From Diphasiastrum complanatum (taxonomy: Eukaryota; Streptophyta; Lycopodiopsida; Lycopodiales; Lycopodiaceae), in the NCBI GenBank assembly GCA_029204225.1, contig CM055106.1:12276107-12340106 (forward strand): 64,000 bases of DNA, written 5' to 3'. Below are positions 45,375 to 57,650 of this stretch, piece after piece (within the stretch, counting starts at the first letter, position 1; every line of letters begins with the position of its first letter). The position numbers and the translations under genes are program-made. The notes beneath the pieces were generated by a model. That model searched no databases, was not told where the DNA came from, and saw only the letters and a program-made list of their open reading frames with translations.

Positions 45375-45390
45375 TTTCCCCCACTTTCTA

Positions 45391-47640
45391 AAAGTGGTAA
45401 TTCAAGTGAACTTAGGCTAAAAATAACTTCATAAAGTTTTATCTCTAAGTATGAAATGCATATTGGCCTAGATTGCCATATACAAAAGATCAAACTAGTT
45501 GGCAATTTCTCACAATCATTGGGTTGGACTTATACATGCATGATGCCAAATCCCTCACACTTATTCACTAATCCAAATCTACCAGAAGATCTATTTACTG
45601 TGTACAACCAAGCCCCAACACTCTATCACATTATCGATGACATATAGACACATTATATGCAACAACAAGAAAGATAGATTGATTGAAAAAAGGACATCAA
45701 CTTGTAGCATCGCTTTCTTCTATCCCAAAATCCAAATTAACATTCAACGAGATGAGAGCCATAATGATAAGCCATCCATGATTCCTTCCCCTCATTATGG
45801 AGAGCAAAACTTGTTTCTCAAATCCTACAAACACTTTAGAGCCCAAGAACGTGACTTTTAACGAGTATAATAGATTTCAAGAACTACATACACTATGTAA
45901 ATTGTCAAAAAAGAAGCAACATTGTAGTGGTTCTCATTGAAATTTGGATTTACAATTGTGCTAGTTGACTTATTTTTGTTTGTTGTGAATTCTTTATTGT
46001 ATAAACAAGAGCAAGAAAACCTTGTTTATATGTTTTTCAAGATGTCATGTTCCAATTTGAGTATCATAAGTAGCAAGTTTTTGGAAGACTCATGCTAGGA
46101 CAATGGTTGAAAATTAGATATTTTTTGAACAAATTTTTATATGCCCATCTTAACAAATCTTTGCTAGAAAATAATAATTCCAACTGTGAGACAACTTGAA
46201 AGATCAATAGGAATGTAATTTAAAGTGTTCAATGTAGGGATTTACTTCAAACAAACAATGTTGATATGTTTGGGTTTTATCTTATATGCAATATGTCTTA
46301 TGTTTCTTGAACTCGCTTTCAAACAAAAATGTACATTGTTTTTAAATCATAGAGTTTATGTTTATTCATTTCAATAATCTATCTATAGGGCTTGTTTTGT
46401 CTTCTCATATTGGCAAAGAGAGAATTCTAGACTATAATTGTTGTAATTTGCTATGCACAATACAAATAATATTCATTCGCGATGATCATAATATCGATTG
46501 AGATTAGGATAATGAATTGACATAAATACATGCAACTATTTTTTTATATTATTAAAAGAGTTGGTTCAAGTGGTTCTTTCAGTCCTTATAAGTTACACGG
46601 GATTGTCAATTCTCATCTTAAATGAAAGTGGATGGATGTCTACTACTTTTACTTCATTTGATATAATCAATAGATTATTTATTTGAATGAGTAAGATCAT
46701 TATGCTTTCATATATGTTTTAAATATCCCTTTTTCCATATTATACAAAACTTGTCCAAATCCAAACTATCACTACTATGCAAGACTTAAGAATCCAACCT
46801 AGAGTAGTTAAGAACAAGTCACCACAAGGTCAACAACAAAGATTCTAAATAGTTGGAAAATCAAAGGACTATTCAAGATCCATTTGTATTCAATTTTTTT
46901 TATACCGCGTGAATTATAAAACCTTCTTGTTACTTTTTGAAATGATTTACTATTATAATGCACTCAAATAAAGGCATTCTTTCAGGTGGATTTTTTTCAT
47001 ATAGCCTACATGAAAGTTAAATGATAGTATTTGGTTGTGAATGCCATCAACTGAGTTTGACAATAGAAATGAAAATATTTACTTTCACACATTGTAAGTA
47101 GATATGCTTGGACATATATTGAGAATGATAATTATGCAATGTTTAAAATAATAAAAAGAGGTGAATATTCATGGGCAATATGAAACTTACTTAAAAAATC
47201 TAGTAAATGTATAAGCATGAGACAAATATATGTGTCATTATTGAGGATCAAATACATTGGCAACATGATTGGACATAGAAAACACCATTGGAGTTACCAC
47301 ATTATCAGGTGATTGGATGTAATTCATGAGTAGAGAAACAATATAAACATGGCATGTCTACATACAAATAGTTCAACATTGTATCTTGAAAACTACCCAT
47401 ACAATTAGGCATGTTCTAAAATTTATAAAATGGCATGTTCATTTGACTTATTCTAGTTGCTACCTACGAAATGTTCATTCACCACAAACTAACTATGAAG
47501 TGTTCATTTCACCACATACTAAAAATACATCATATTTACATGGCATGCTAGCAAATGTAGGTCGTTGGGACTTCTGGGAGGACCCAAGTCCGGGGCTAGG
47601 GCCTGGTGCATTAGCTAGGTCTAGGGCTAGGAATCTTATG
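45391..47640. other. No gene seen
   Basis: AT-rich, no coding family recognised on either strand, no LTR boundaries that I can support. Confidence 0.5.
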
Positions 47641-47659
47641 GCCAAGTAAAGCCCAAGAG

Positions 47660-48150
47660 GGCTATGAAGGCAAGAAACCGCAATCCTTGTGGTTCCGTGC
47701 AGTCCGCAAGGAGCCTTCTTGCGGTCCCTTGTGGTGGGCTGGACCGCTCTGGTCCAACCCACTGCAAGGAGGCTCCTTGCGGTCCCTTGCACGACTGCAA
47801 TAGACCACAAGGGGGTGCAATCCAGACCACCGCAAGGGACCGCAAGAAGGCTCCTTGTGGTCCCTCACGGTTTAGGGTACCCAACCCAACGGGCCATAAG
47901 GAGCCCACCCCAAGGGACCACAAGGAGCCTTCTTGCGGTCTAGACCACCTCAAAGGACTACAAGAAGGCTCAATGAGGTCCCTTGCGGTGGCCCAAGGGA
48001 CCACAAAGAGCCTCCTTGTGCTCCCTTGTGGTGGCCGAAATAGACCGCAAGAAGGCATTTTGTGGTTCGTTCGGCCACCACAAGGGATTACAAGGAGGCT
48101 TCTTGTGCTCCCTAGCCGTGGGCTAGACCACAAGGGACCACAATGAGTCC
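47660..48150. repeat. Array of quasi-palindromic CCGCAAG/CTTGCGG repeats
   Basis: About 490 bp in which motifs of the type GACCRCAAGRAGGC and TCCTTGYGGTCCCTTG recur at least a dozen times in alternating orientation. Neighbouring copies pair into hairpins (for example ACCGCAAGAAGGC followed by TCCTTGTGGT). GC content is well above the flanks. Open frames across it on both strands are by-products of the repeat. Confidence 0.75.
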
Positions 48151-48212
48151 AAGGAGCCCGTGTAAAAATACAATAAAAACTTCGCTTGGCCGCCAGCATG
48201 CCAAGTGATTCA

Positions 48213-48238
48213 GATATATATATATATATATATATATA
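48213..48238 (+). repeat. (AT)13 microsatellite
   Basis: Pure TA run just right of the palindromic array. Confidence 0.95.
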
Positions 48239-48300
48239 ACTATTTTAGAGAGAGAATGGGTGTTTGCCATAAAAAATTCACATTTTGTCGGCAAAAAATG

Positions 48301-48632
48301 TCACACATTTGCAAAAGGAAAAACTACAATCTTGAACTTGACAAAGACATCATACACTTCATCCTTGCTCTTTAGTAGATACACCCAACAAAATCTACTA
48401 AAATAATCAATAAATGTTACATACATTTTAGCACCACCATTGCTAATTTTAGTAACTCCATGAATATCTGAATGCACAAGTTGGAAAGGCTTAGTAGATC
48501 TAGATGTAGATCTCTTATAAGGTAATCTATGTGACTTTGATAAAGCACATTGCTCACAAACATGATTCATGCTAGTTAGAGGCTTTGGAAGACCAAACAC
48601 AACTTGCCTCCTTGCCATTACCTCCAATGACT
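48301..48632 (-). pseudogene. Ty1/copia integrase, N-terminal part
   Basis: Minus strand HKSLEVMARRQVVFGLP (GAG-pre-integrase), CEQCALSKSHRLPYKRST (C-C of the zinc region) and FQLVHSDIHGVTKISNGGAK, YVTFIDYFSRFCWVYLL (start of the catalytic core with the first Asp). It stops at 48301 after about 108 codons, before the second catalytic Asp, and is cut at its upstream end by the gypsy-type LTR fragment at 48635. It does not belong to the gag-protease element at 50.0-53.5 kb, whose 3' LTR lies between them. Confidence 0.85.
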
Positions 48633-48634
48633 TG

Positions 48635-49725
48635 TGATATACTCGAAAATGAAGATATGAGCTGGAAAAGTATAAATCATGAAGAGGCCTAAGTCATTTT
48701 TCGGGAATATATCTCCTAAGTACTTGCCTTGTAATTAAGGGCAAGACCTTTTAAAGGAAAAGACATTGTCTTGGACAACCTTTACTAGGTTGTCCATACG
48801 AAACGACTAGATACGAAAAGACATGATAAACTAGAGTAACTTTAACTCATAGTTAAGTATACCTCTTATGGTATAGGTGAATGTATTCTCAGTCTAATCG
48901 TTAACTAGACCCTTTCGCGGGAGCGACGCACTTGTTAATTTAGATTTGTTCGCCCCGTAGAACATATGTTGATCTCACACTTCAGTCTCGATCATCGAGA
49001 GAGAAGAGTTTATGCTTATGTAAGAGATTGAAGAAGTGAATAGAGTTCTGTGAGTTATTCTCTCTTATCTTTGTTCTCCGCAATGCTGAGTGTGAGTGAT
49101 CTGGAGTTTGCTAACAATCTCTAACGCATTTCATGAATTTCTCTCCGATCAGACAAACGCTCTAGTGCATTACAGTCGTTCGCTGCGTTTCGGTAAATCA
49201 TGCTCTAAAGAACTGTCTTTAAACTATCTTATTCGTCTGTCGTGAATACTTTCTTTTCGGCACTCAAATAACGACTATATTTGGTACAGTCTAGCACAAT
49301 CATTGAATAAAGCTGTATGTATACATATGAGATGACAGTCCCTGCCTGAAGAGTTAAGTCTCTGATCTGTCTTCCTGATTGGCATTGACATAAGTTTCTA
49401 ACGTATTCTAAAACTCTTTGTGTTCTTTAACCATTAAGTTTGACTTTAGTTGTTGAGGACTTTTGTCTAGAAACGAATAGTTCGCGAACGCGATTAATTA
49501 ATTGTCTGCACACTCTGAATACATCAAACAATTGTCGATTCCTTGTTGACAACTTAATCAGCCAGAGTGTAGTACCGTTGTACTACTCTGATACCATCTC
49601 ATCTGTAGAATGCGCTTCATCCAATTCGATAGAAGCAAGATTGTTGTTCTGAGTTTATTAACACTACCATCCCAAATATAAGTAATATTGGTTACTTTTT
49701 AATGTCTGTCAACAGATCCCTTCGA
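48635..49725 (+). repeat. Gypsy LTR copy L1 (relative of the G2 LTR)
   Basis: Aligns by eye over about 1.1 kb with the G2 5' LTR: AAGAGGCC near the start, GACTGAAGAAGTGAATAGAG-like block, AAAGAACTGTCTT, TCTTTGGTACAGT-like block, GACAACTTAATCAGCCAGAG, and TGTTGTTCTG. Where G2 has 222 bp of GA, L1 has only GAGAGAGAAGAG (about 49000). It breaks off after GTCTGTCAACA and is joined to a piece of protease-linker coding sequence. Confidence 0.75.
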
Positions 49726-49774
49726 CCGAACATTACTTTTGAACAGCTGCTGAGAGAGATGACTCTCTCTCCTC
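49726..49774 (+). pseudogene. Gypsy gag-protease linker scrap
   Basis: Reads RPNITFEQLLREMT, matching HPNITFEQLLADNN just before the G2 protease (57775-57815). It is fused directly to LTR copy L1, showing an internal deletion. Confidence 0.55.
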
Positions 49775-49779
49775 TCTCT

Positions 49780-50042
49780 AGAGCTTAGGACCCAATTTTA
49801 GAGCACCAGTAGCCTAAAATAGCCGATTTTGACCTATATGTCCAAATAACATGATTTTGGTATCATTTCAAAGGTCCTGAAGTTTGAGACTTCTTCAATA
49901 TGAAATATCTACTAAAATAAAAGTATCTAGGTCTCTTTCACGCGTGTGAAAGGTTAGATCCAAAACTATGCACAAAAATTGCCAATTTAGGCCTCAAATT
50001 AGCTAGGAAATGTTGACAATTTTCACACTCCCTCTTCAACTT
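49780..50042 (-). repeat. Copia-2 3' LTR part and polypurine tract
   Basis: Minus strand GTTGAAGAGGGAG (50028-50042) is a good polypurine tract, followed by TGTGAAAATTGTCAAC, the LTR start at 50027. The LTR is cut somewhere near 49780 by the L1 material. It carries the near-palindrome TTTCACGCGTGTGAAA at 49936-49951, like the one in the copia-1 LTR. Confidence 0.5.
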
Positions 50043-51897
50043 AACTTGCTAGTTTTACAACACTACTTCGCTCCAACATAAGAATGATCTCCATCATGAT
50101 AATAGATCTCTTCTCAAGTGTTCTAATATGTACAATATGAAGTACAACATAATTGATATAGATAATAGTGTCCATATAGGATGCATCACTATTTCTTACA
50201 TCAATTTTACATAGAATGGTGAACAAGATACATGTTAAAGAACATAGAATCATAATGAAAGGATTCCTCCATGTAACCACCTTTGAATTCTCTGTAAAAT
50301 AGCAGCAAACAATTTGTAAGTGAAAGTAACCAACAAGTGTTTGCATGCCTCCTCCACATTCCACTATGCCCATAGTGAATGCACCATGTATCTCCATGAA
50401 TGAACCTCCATCACCACCTTGCCTTTGTAGATCTCCAATCCATGAAAGCCATTGAGCGAATGAATGCCAAAATGATGTGTTCTATGCTCCATTTGAATGA
50501 GCAATTCCTGAACTTAAAATACTTGAAGTATCTCCACAAGATTTGCATACAACCCTTGATCCTTCATTGTCAACAATTTGCCAATTTGCCAACACTAGGA
50601 TGCTAGATCTTGAACTTTGCTCAAAAGTAAACATATTGACCACTTCAATATCTTTCAAGATTTGAATGAATGCATGTACTTGATCATAGAAACCAACAAT
50701 GATAACTATTCCATCTCCAAGATCCAAAGGATGCAAAACTATGGAACTAGTTTCATTGAATTTTGACAATTCCAACACATTGACATGACAATGTTCATAC
50801 ATGAGATTAAACAAGTAAGGTAGAGTAAAAGGACACTTCCTTGCTGCTCCAAGAACCTTATTTGGACCCTCAAAAATATGTAAAAATAGATTCAAAACAT
50901 TTGCCCATGTGGCTCCCCTTTGATGCTTTTGACTAGCTTCCATTTGCTATTTGCCTCTTGGTGTTGATGAAGCAATTCAAGATCAACATCTTGATCTTCC
51001 AATAAAACATCAAGGACTTCATAGATTTCTACAATTCTATCCAACATGAAGTAGAGTAGATGAATTTGAGTATCAAACCTAATCAAACCAACCCATTTGA
51101 GCTCAAACCAAAATTCAATGAGCTCACCAATGAGATCCTCCTTGCCTTGAAGAAATTGCCACTTGAGTTGCTCCATGTACTCCTTCATCCAACCTTTTGC
51201 CATCTTGATCACGCATGAACACTCCACCACAATCATACCATCCTTCGAGTTGATGAATAGATGTAAGATCCATGCCTTGGATCTTCCCAAGAGTCACTCT
51301 TCCTTTGCCCTTCCCTTCACAAGACTCCCTCTTAATGATCACACCACAAAAGTTAGCAATCTCCCTCTTGATAGTTGCATCATAAGAAATGGAAGAATCT
51401 CAAACATTAGAAGCCATGAAAAGAATACATAATACCTTCAATATAAGAATGATTGAAGTATTTTTTTTTTGTCAAACCTGGACTTCTAATCAATGATATA
51501 GGTAATGATAATGAACTCTCACTATCATTCACAAAAGCATTGTTCAAGGTACATCCTACTTTGAACACTTCAAATTCATCTCCCTTTTGACTTGAGATCT
51601 TCCTCACCAAGTCTCATGATAGAACCTTTTGATCTACTTTCTTTATGAATACATGTGACACCGCTTGTTGCACAAATGACTTTCTTGGACTCATCACATA
51701 AAGATGCAAAAGAACCTTTTTCCTCAAACATGCTCAAAGCACCATCTTTTTCCAAATGAGTAAATAAGTCATTAGCAACAACCATTTCCAAAGAAGAGTT
51801 TTCATCACCTCCATTGATGAAGTTAGCTCTCTTCTTACCTTTCCCATTTTTGCACTTGCCATGTAGTTCTATTGAAGAGAAACCAAGACTTGGAAAT
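50043..51897 (-). other. Copia-2 3' region, unrecognised open frames
   Basis: Between gag-protease and PPT, where integrase and RT should be, there are only unrelated minus-strand frames: 51576-51791 (MEMVVANDLFTHLEKDG), 50892-51290 (KMAKGWMKEYMEQLKWQF ... LLHQHQEANSKWKL) and 50482-50943 (VLGAARKCPFTLPYLFNLMY). No known domain recognised. The phrase HPLDLGDGIV here echoes DPLDLEDGVV at the end of the gag-protease ORF, and the DNA around both is similar, suggesting an internal duplication. Could be filler sequence of a non-autonomous element. Confidence 0.4.
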
Positions 51898-53472
51898 CTA
51901 TGAGTTCAGACATGATACTAATTTAGCACCACATGACTCCATTTGACTAGTAGGTAGCACTACTCCATCTTCAAGATCCAATGGATCCAAAACATTGATC
52001 ATAGATTCACCAAAAGTTGCCAAGTTAGCACAACAATAACTATCTCCAAGAATCTCATTAGATCTCAACCTAGATCTAGCATAAGGAAGCTCTTTAGACT
52101 TTGCATAAGATCTACCAATCTTATTGATGCTAGGAATTGATTTTTGAAAGTTGAGAGAACCACCAACATCCATTTCATTCCTCTTGTTGGACATAACAAA
52201 TGCATCAAGCTTGTAAAGTCTACCTTGTATATTGCCCCTAGCAATCAAGACATCTCCCTTAGTAATGAAGCAAACATCTCCAACAAACTTTGTCTTGTAC
52301 CCTTTCTTTAACATTTGACCAACACTTAGCAAATTCCTTGAAAGCAAAGGAATGTAAAGAACACCATCAAGCCTTACATTCCTATTAGTGGAAAGACAAA
52401 TAGGAATTGAGCCAATACCTTTGATCATACACTCACTACCATTTGGCATGTGAACCACTTTCTTGGTTCCAACATAAGAGATCAAAGAAGTAAAGAACTC
52501 CTTGTGACTAGTCATGTGTGAACTAGATCCACTATCTATCCACCACGAATCCTTGTCACTTCCACTTGACATTAGACTTGAAGAACACATTGTGAGAGAA
52601 TCACAAAAATCTAGATCCTCATTAGAAGTACAAAAGTTGTTTTGCTTGCTACCTTCATTACTTTGCTTCTTATGACATTCATTAGCAAAATGACCTTTTA
52701 TTCCACAATAAAAGCACTTGAACTTTGACTTATCTTTCTTTCTAAAAGAAGTAGAAGAGGAGGAGGAATAGTGATCATCATGATCCGAGTTACCACCTTT
52801 GGACCATATCCCTTTGCCTTTACCTTTGTCTTTGACTTTGCTTTTTGTGAAGAAAGCCTCTTCACCTCCACCTTGCAAGGATGCACCATCAAGCTTTGAT
52901 TGCAACCTATGGTCTTTAGCCAATAAGATCTCTTTCAAGTCAACCACACTTGGCAAGACTCTTTGAATGACAAAACTTTGCACAAGGTTAGCATGTTCAT
53001 CTAGCAAACCATTCAATAAAACTTGGACTATTTCACCATCTTTTATGCTTTCATCAATGCATGCTGGATCATCACTTAAGAACCTAACCCTCAAGACAAA
53101 TGCATGAGCACTTTCTCCCTCTCTTTGCCTCCTAGAAAATATTTGCCTCCTTAGGGTCAATACCCAAGATGTGGACTTTGATTCAAAGAGCTTCTTCCTA
53201 GCATTCCATGCCTCACTTGCACTTTGACTTTTACCAACTTCCTTGAGAAGTTGATTGGTAACATTCATTTTAATGATATGAAGAGCCCTTTTAGCCTTCT
53301 TATCAAACCTTTGCTGCTCTTGAACTGTGGGTGGTCTCTCTTCAGTTCCTGCAACTATGTCCATGAGTTCATTCAACTCAAGTAAAGACTCCATCCTCAC
53401 TTTCCAGGTAGAGTAGTTTGATGAACTCAACCTATCATTAGTTTCTAACATGATCCCACCATTGGAAGCCAT
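51898..53472 (-). CDS. Ty1/copia gag-protease polyprotein (copia-2)
   Basis: 524 codons from ATG at 53472 (MASNGGIMLETNDRLSSSNY), uninterrupted. Capsid-type region (STWKVRMESLLELNELMDIV, LRVRFLSDDPACIDESIK, GLLDEHANLVQSFVIQ), a basic linker (KVKDKGKGKGIWSKG), an intact CCHC knuckle CFYCGIKGHFANEC, and protease with DSWWIDSGSSSHMTSHKEF and IPLLSRNLLSVGQM. GAG-pre-integrase follows only in part (GNIQGRLYKLDAFVM), and the integrase zinc region is reduced to SKELPYARSRLRS. The ORF then ends in unrelated sequence. Related to the 43212-44276 frame but better preserved: protease Asp and zinc ligands are kept. It could still supply gag and protease. No PBS or 5' LTR is visible upstream. Confidence 0.88.
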   Translation of the reverse strand: MASNGGIMLETNDRLSSSNYSTWKVRMESLLELNELMDIVAGTEERPPTVQEQQRFDKKAKRALHIIKMNVTNQLLKEVGKSQSASEAWNARKKLFESKSTSWVLTLRRQIFSRRQREGESAHAFVLRVRFLSDDPACIDESIKDGEIVQVLLNGLLDEHANLVQSFVIQRVLPSVVDLKEILLAKDHRLQSKLDGASLQGGGEEAFFTKSKVKDKGKGKGIWSKGGNSDHDDHYSSSSSTSFRKKDKSKFKCFYCGIKGHFANECHKKQSNEGSKQNNFCTSNEDLDFCDSLTMCSSSLMSSGSDKDSWWIDSGSSSHMTSHKEFFTSLISYVGTKKVVHMPNGSECMIKGIGSIPICLSTNRNVRLDGVLYIPLLSRNLLSVGQMLKKGYKTKFVGDVCFITKGDVLIARGNIQGRLYKLDAFVMSNKRNEMDVGGSLNFQKSIPSINKIGRSYAKSKELPYARSRLRSNEILGDSYCCANLATFGESMINVLDPLDLEDGVVLPTSQMESCGAKLVSCLNS

Positions 53473-54110
53473 GAATATAATGATTCTTCAACTTTTAGAC
53501 TCTATCCTAATGCACCTAGCACTCAGTTTTCTCTCAACAAATGATGGATAAGGAGATCCAATTGTGTATTTGGCAATTTCTCAAACTGTGACCAATCTTA
53601 ACTAAACTAGTTCATAATTTCTTGCAAAAATATGTTTTATATTTTATATTTTATATTTATATTTTGGGTCAAATTTCACAAAAGAATTTGGTTACAAAAT
53701 CTAGAACAAATCATTATTTTCATGACATTTGAAGCATGTAAACCCATGTGGGAGACCTTCCCACATGTGAAAATGCAAAAAAAAAATTGCGTGGATTATC
53801 CACGTGTGAATATTTATCGTGTGGATGATCCATGCAAAATTTGAATGGCAATAAAGTCAGATTTGGGCATCCATTCTCTTTCTCTTTCTTTAGTTTTGCT
53901 TTTCTATTGTTCTTGTTCTTGTGCTTGCTTGTGCTCAAGCTATTGCTCTCACTTTATTGCTTGCATTTGCTTTTTCTCTCTTATTTACTCTTGCTCTATT
54001 GTTTGCAAGATTAGTCTATTGCTTGTTCTATCTCCCTTGTTTTTTCTCTTGCTAACTCTTTTGATCCTCCACTCTTCACTACTCTCTCACTCTTCACCAC
54101 TTTCAATAGA
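53473..54110. other. No gene; pyrimidine-rich leader-like stretch
   Basis: 53473-53870 is AT-rich with inverted CCCACATG/CACGTGTG motifs (53758-53825). 53870-54105 on the plus strand is CTT-rich and leads to an ATG at 54111, like an untranslated leader. Confidence 0.4.
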
Positions 54111-54267
54111 ATGTCGTCTAGTGGAAGGTCTAGTGGAAGATCGAGTGGAAGGCCATCAAGGAGAAGACCTCGTGAGGAACTCGAGCAATATACATGAAAA
54201 TCTCTCTCCCCAAGCTTGAGAGAAAATTAGAAATCTTGTATTTTCTTCTTCGGGTGAATCATCCAGA
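54111..54267 (+). pseudogene. G3 3' ORF, N-terminal remnant (left of G2 insertion)
   Basis: ATG at 54111 gives MSSSGRSSGRSSGRPSRRRP, a Ser/Arg-rich start, then TGA. Close to 54268 one frame reads FFG-stop-IIQ, comparable to SLGQVIQ of the G1 3' ORF just before its coiled coil, and the DNA GGGTGAATCATCCAG resembles GGGCAAGTGATCCAG of G1 (39157-39171). The homologous coiled coil resumes right after G2 at 62016. Most of the N-terminal part must have been deleted. Inference from position and short similarity. Confidence 0.35.
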
Positions 54268-55687
<1,420 letters not shown>

Positions 55688-55698
55688 TATGCCAAATT

Positions 55699-55716
55699 TG
55701 GCGCCGTTGCCGAGGA
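55699..55716 (+). other. G2 primer binding site (tRNA-Asp)
   Basis: TGGCGCCGTTGCCGAGGA, one mismatch from the tRNA-Asp complement TGGCGCCGTTGCCGGGGA. Confidence 0.9.
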
Positions 55717-55766
55717 TAGCCAAATAAAGTTGATACAAATTGACAATCCATCTCCATCCCTAGTGT

Positions 55767-57650
55767 ATGTCAGATAGAGCTGCTTGACTAGAAATATATC
55801 AGAAACTTCGAGACAATTTTTTCAAAAGCCTTCAAGAATCTTTGCAAAGAGATTCACCTTTCCAGAATTTTAATGAAGCTTTCTTTGATAATCTTCTTAA
55901 TCCTAAAAATTTACCCGAAGACCTTCATTCTGAAGCTTCTGCTGCAATTGAACCAGGTTCTGAAGTTGTAAATCCTGAACCAGAGCCTGATCTAGAGCCG
56001 GAGCCTGAACCTGAACCTGAACCGATTATGGAAGGCCCTGCTCCCCATTTCACTTCAATCTCGAAGATCAAATATGATTATTTTCATAGAACATCTTCAG
56101 ATGATGTTGACAGTTATGTTTCGCAGTTCGAGTCGATTGCTAACTCGAACAATGAAGGTGCTGATGCTGACAAGCTGCGGATCTTTCCTGGCCTTCTTTG
56201 AAAGCAAGCACGCATATGGTACAGCCAAGTTGAACCAGGACATGTAGCTACCTGGTTACTTTTGAAAGATGCATTTCTGAACCAGTTCAGGGAAATTGGT
56301 TTTTCATCCAGAGTTCTCGGACGACTCAACAATGTGTAGAAGAAAAGTAAAGAATCTCTTCGAAGGTACACATGAAAAGTAAAGAATCTAATTGGAAAAC
56401 TAACTGGTGTGTGCTCTGTCGCGATGCAGGTTGAGTGGTTTGTGACATGTTTACCATCAAAAGTTGATCGATACTGCAGACAAGGAGATATGACTTCTTT
56501 ATTAGCAGTCATAACAAGCGCTGAGAACTATGAGACTTCCAAGTTAGCGCACAAAAGAAGTTCTACCAGACAAACTCAAAAGTCTAAGCATGACTCCAAC
56601 AATAGCAAAGACGAATCTAAATTTGAATCCAGTTCAAGTTCTTCCAGTTCCGAGTCTGATTCCAGTGATTAATCAGACACAAAAACTGATGATGCAGATC
56701 GAAGGAAGAAACGAAAGTCCAAACGAAAAGAAGATAACAAAACCACTGAGGACAAGTCTGCAACATCTAAGTTGAAAAGCTTTGAAAAAGTAATATGACT
56801 AATTTTGGTAAGAAGTTCAACGATTTGAAAGTGCAAATTTCAAAAGTTGCAGACAAGAGACCGAAGGCTTCTTCTTCGAACTCAAGAATATGGTGTACAA
56901 AGTGCTGTACATCTGGACACTCTAAAGAAGACTGTAAATCTGTGAACATAAAGTATGTTGAAGCTTCTCAGAAAGTATTCTTTATATTTCAAGATGATGC
57001 GACTACTAATTATGTTCAGGGTACCAAAACACCAACCCAACAAGGCAAACTAAAGTTTACACCGAAAAGAAACAATCCACCAGAATTTTTTGGTCCTGCA
57101 ATCAATAATACTAGTTTGATGAAACCCGTTTCGAAAAATTGCTATAACTATGATGAATCAGGACATTTTTTGCCTGACTGTCCGCAGCCATGAAAGCCGA
57201 TTAGATATATACCTTTATGCTCGAACTACAAAGAACCTGGCCACAAGCATCCGGACTGTCCACAATCGCAGAAGCCACGTCCAAAGTACCAGTATGTTGC
57301 TACACCTATTGCTGCTGTTGATTCGAAAGTAAAACCTTCGGCAGACGCTGTTGTGCAGAAGATTGATGTCATCAAAGCCAAACATACAAAGACAGTTGAC
57401 GAATCCTTGCCAAGCGATGTCGAGAAGTGACTACGAGAAACCAAAGTTCCTCGAAACCTAACACAAAAGTATCTTCAAAGAAGTGGAGAAATTCCTCGAA
57501 TAAGAAATCTTCGAACAAGTCTATAACAAAGGAAGATCTCAAAGCTGATCCTGATTACGACCATGATGCAACCAAGTTATTCATGAAGGATATTTCTGCA
57601 GAAGTGAAAGAAATTATCAATTTTGAATTACAGACAACTGATGTAGATAA
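55767..57650 (+). pseudogene. G2 gag (Ty3/gypsy)
   Basis: ATG at 55767 with TGA at codon 7; the frame continues as LEIYQKLRDNFFKSLQES. Then a Glu-Pro repeat (EPEPEPEPEP), and the retrotransposon gag domain: YFHRTSSDDVDSYVSQFESI, ARIWYSQVEPG, TWLLLKDAFLNQFRE, SLRRYT and VEWFVTCLPSKVDRY. A Ser-rich acidic tail (SSSSSSSSESDSSD) is followed by three zinc knuckles: CTKCCTSGHSKEDC is intact, while CYNYDESGHFLPDC and CSNYKEPGHKHPDC both have Tyr for the second Cys. Stops at about 56200, 56338, 56371, 56672 and 57194 break it. Gag would form the particle and package RNA. Confidence 0.85.

Noticed and set aside
47660-48150. CRISPR array
   Set aside because: Repeats alternate in orientation, vary in length and lack regular unique spacers; the DNA is eukaryotic.
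47493-48199. Overlapping 105-187-codon frames on both strands
   Set aside because: Stops are rare there because of the GC-rich repeated word; the peptides have no family features and differ between frames in the way repeats do.
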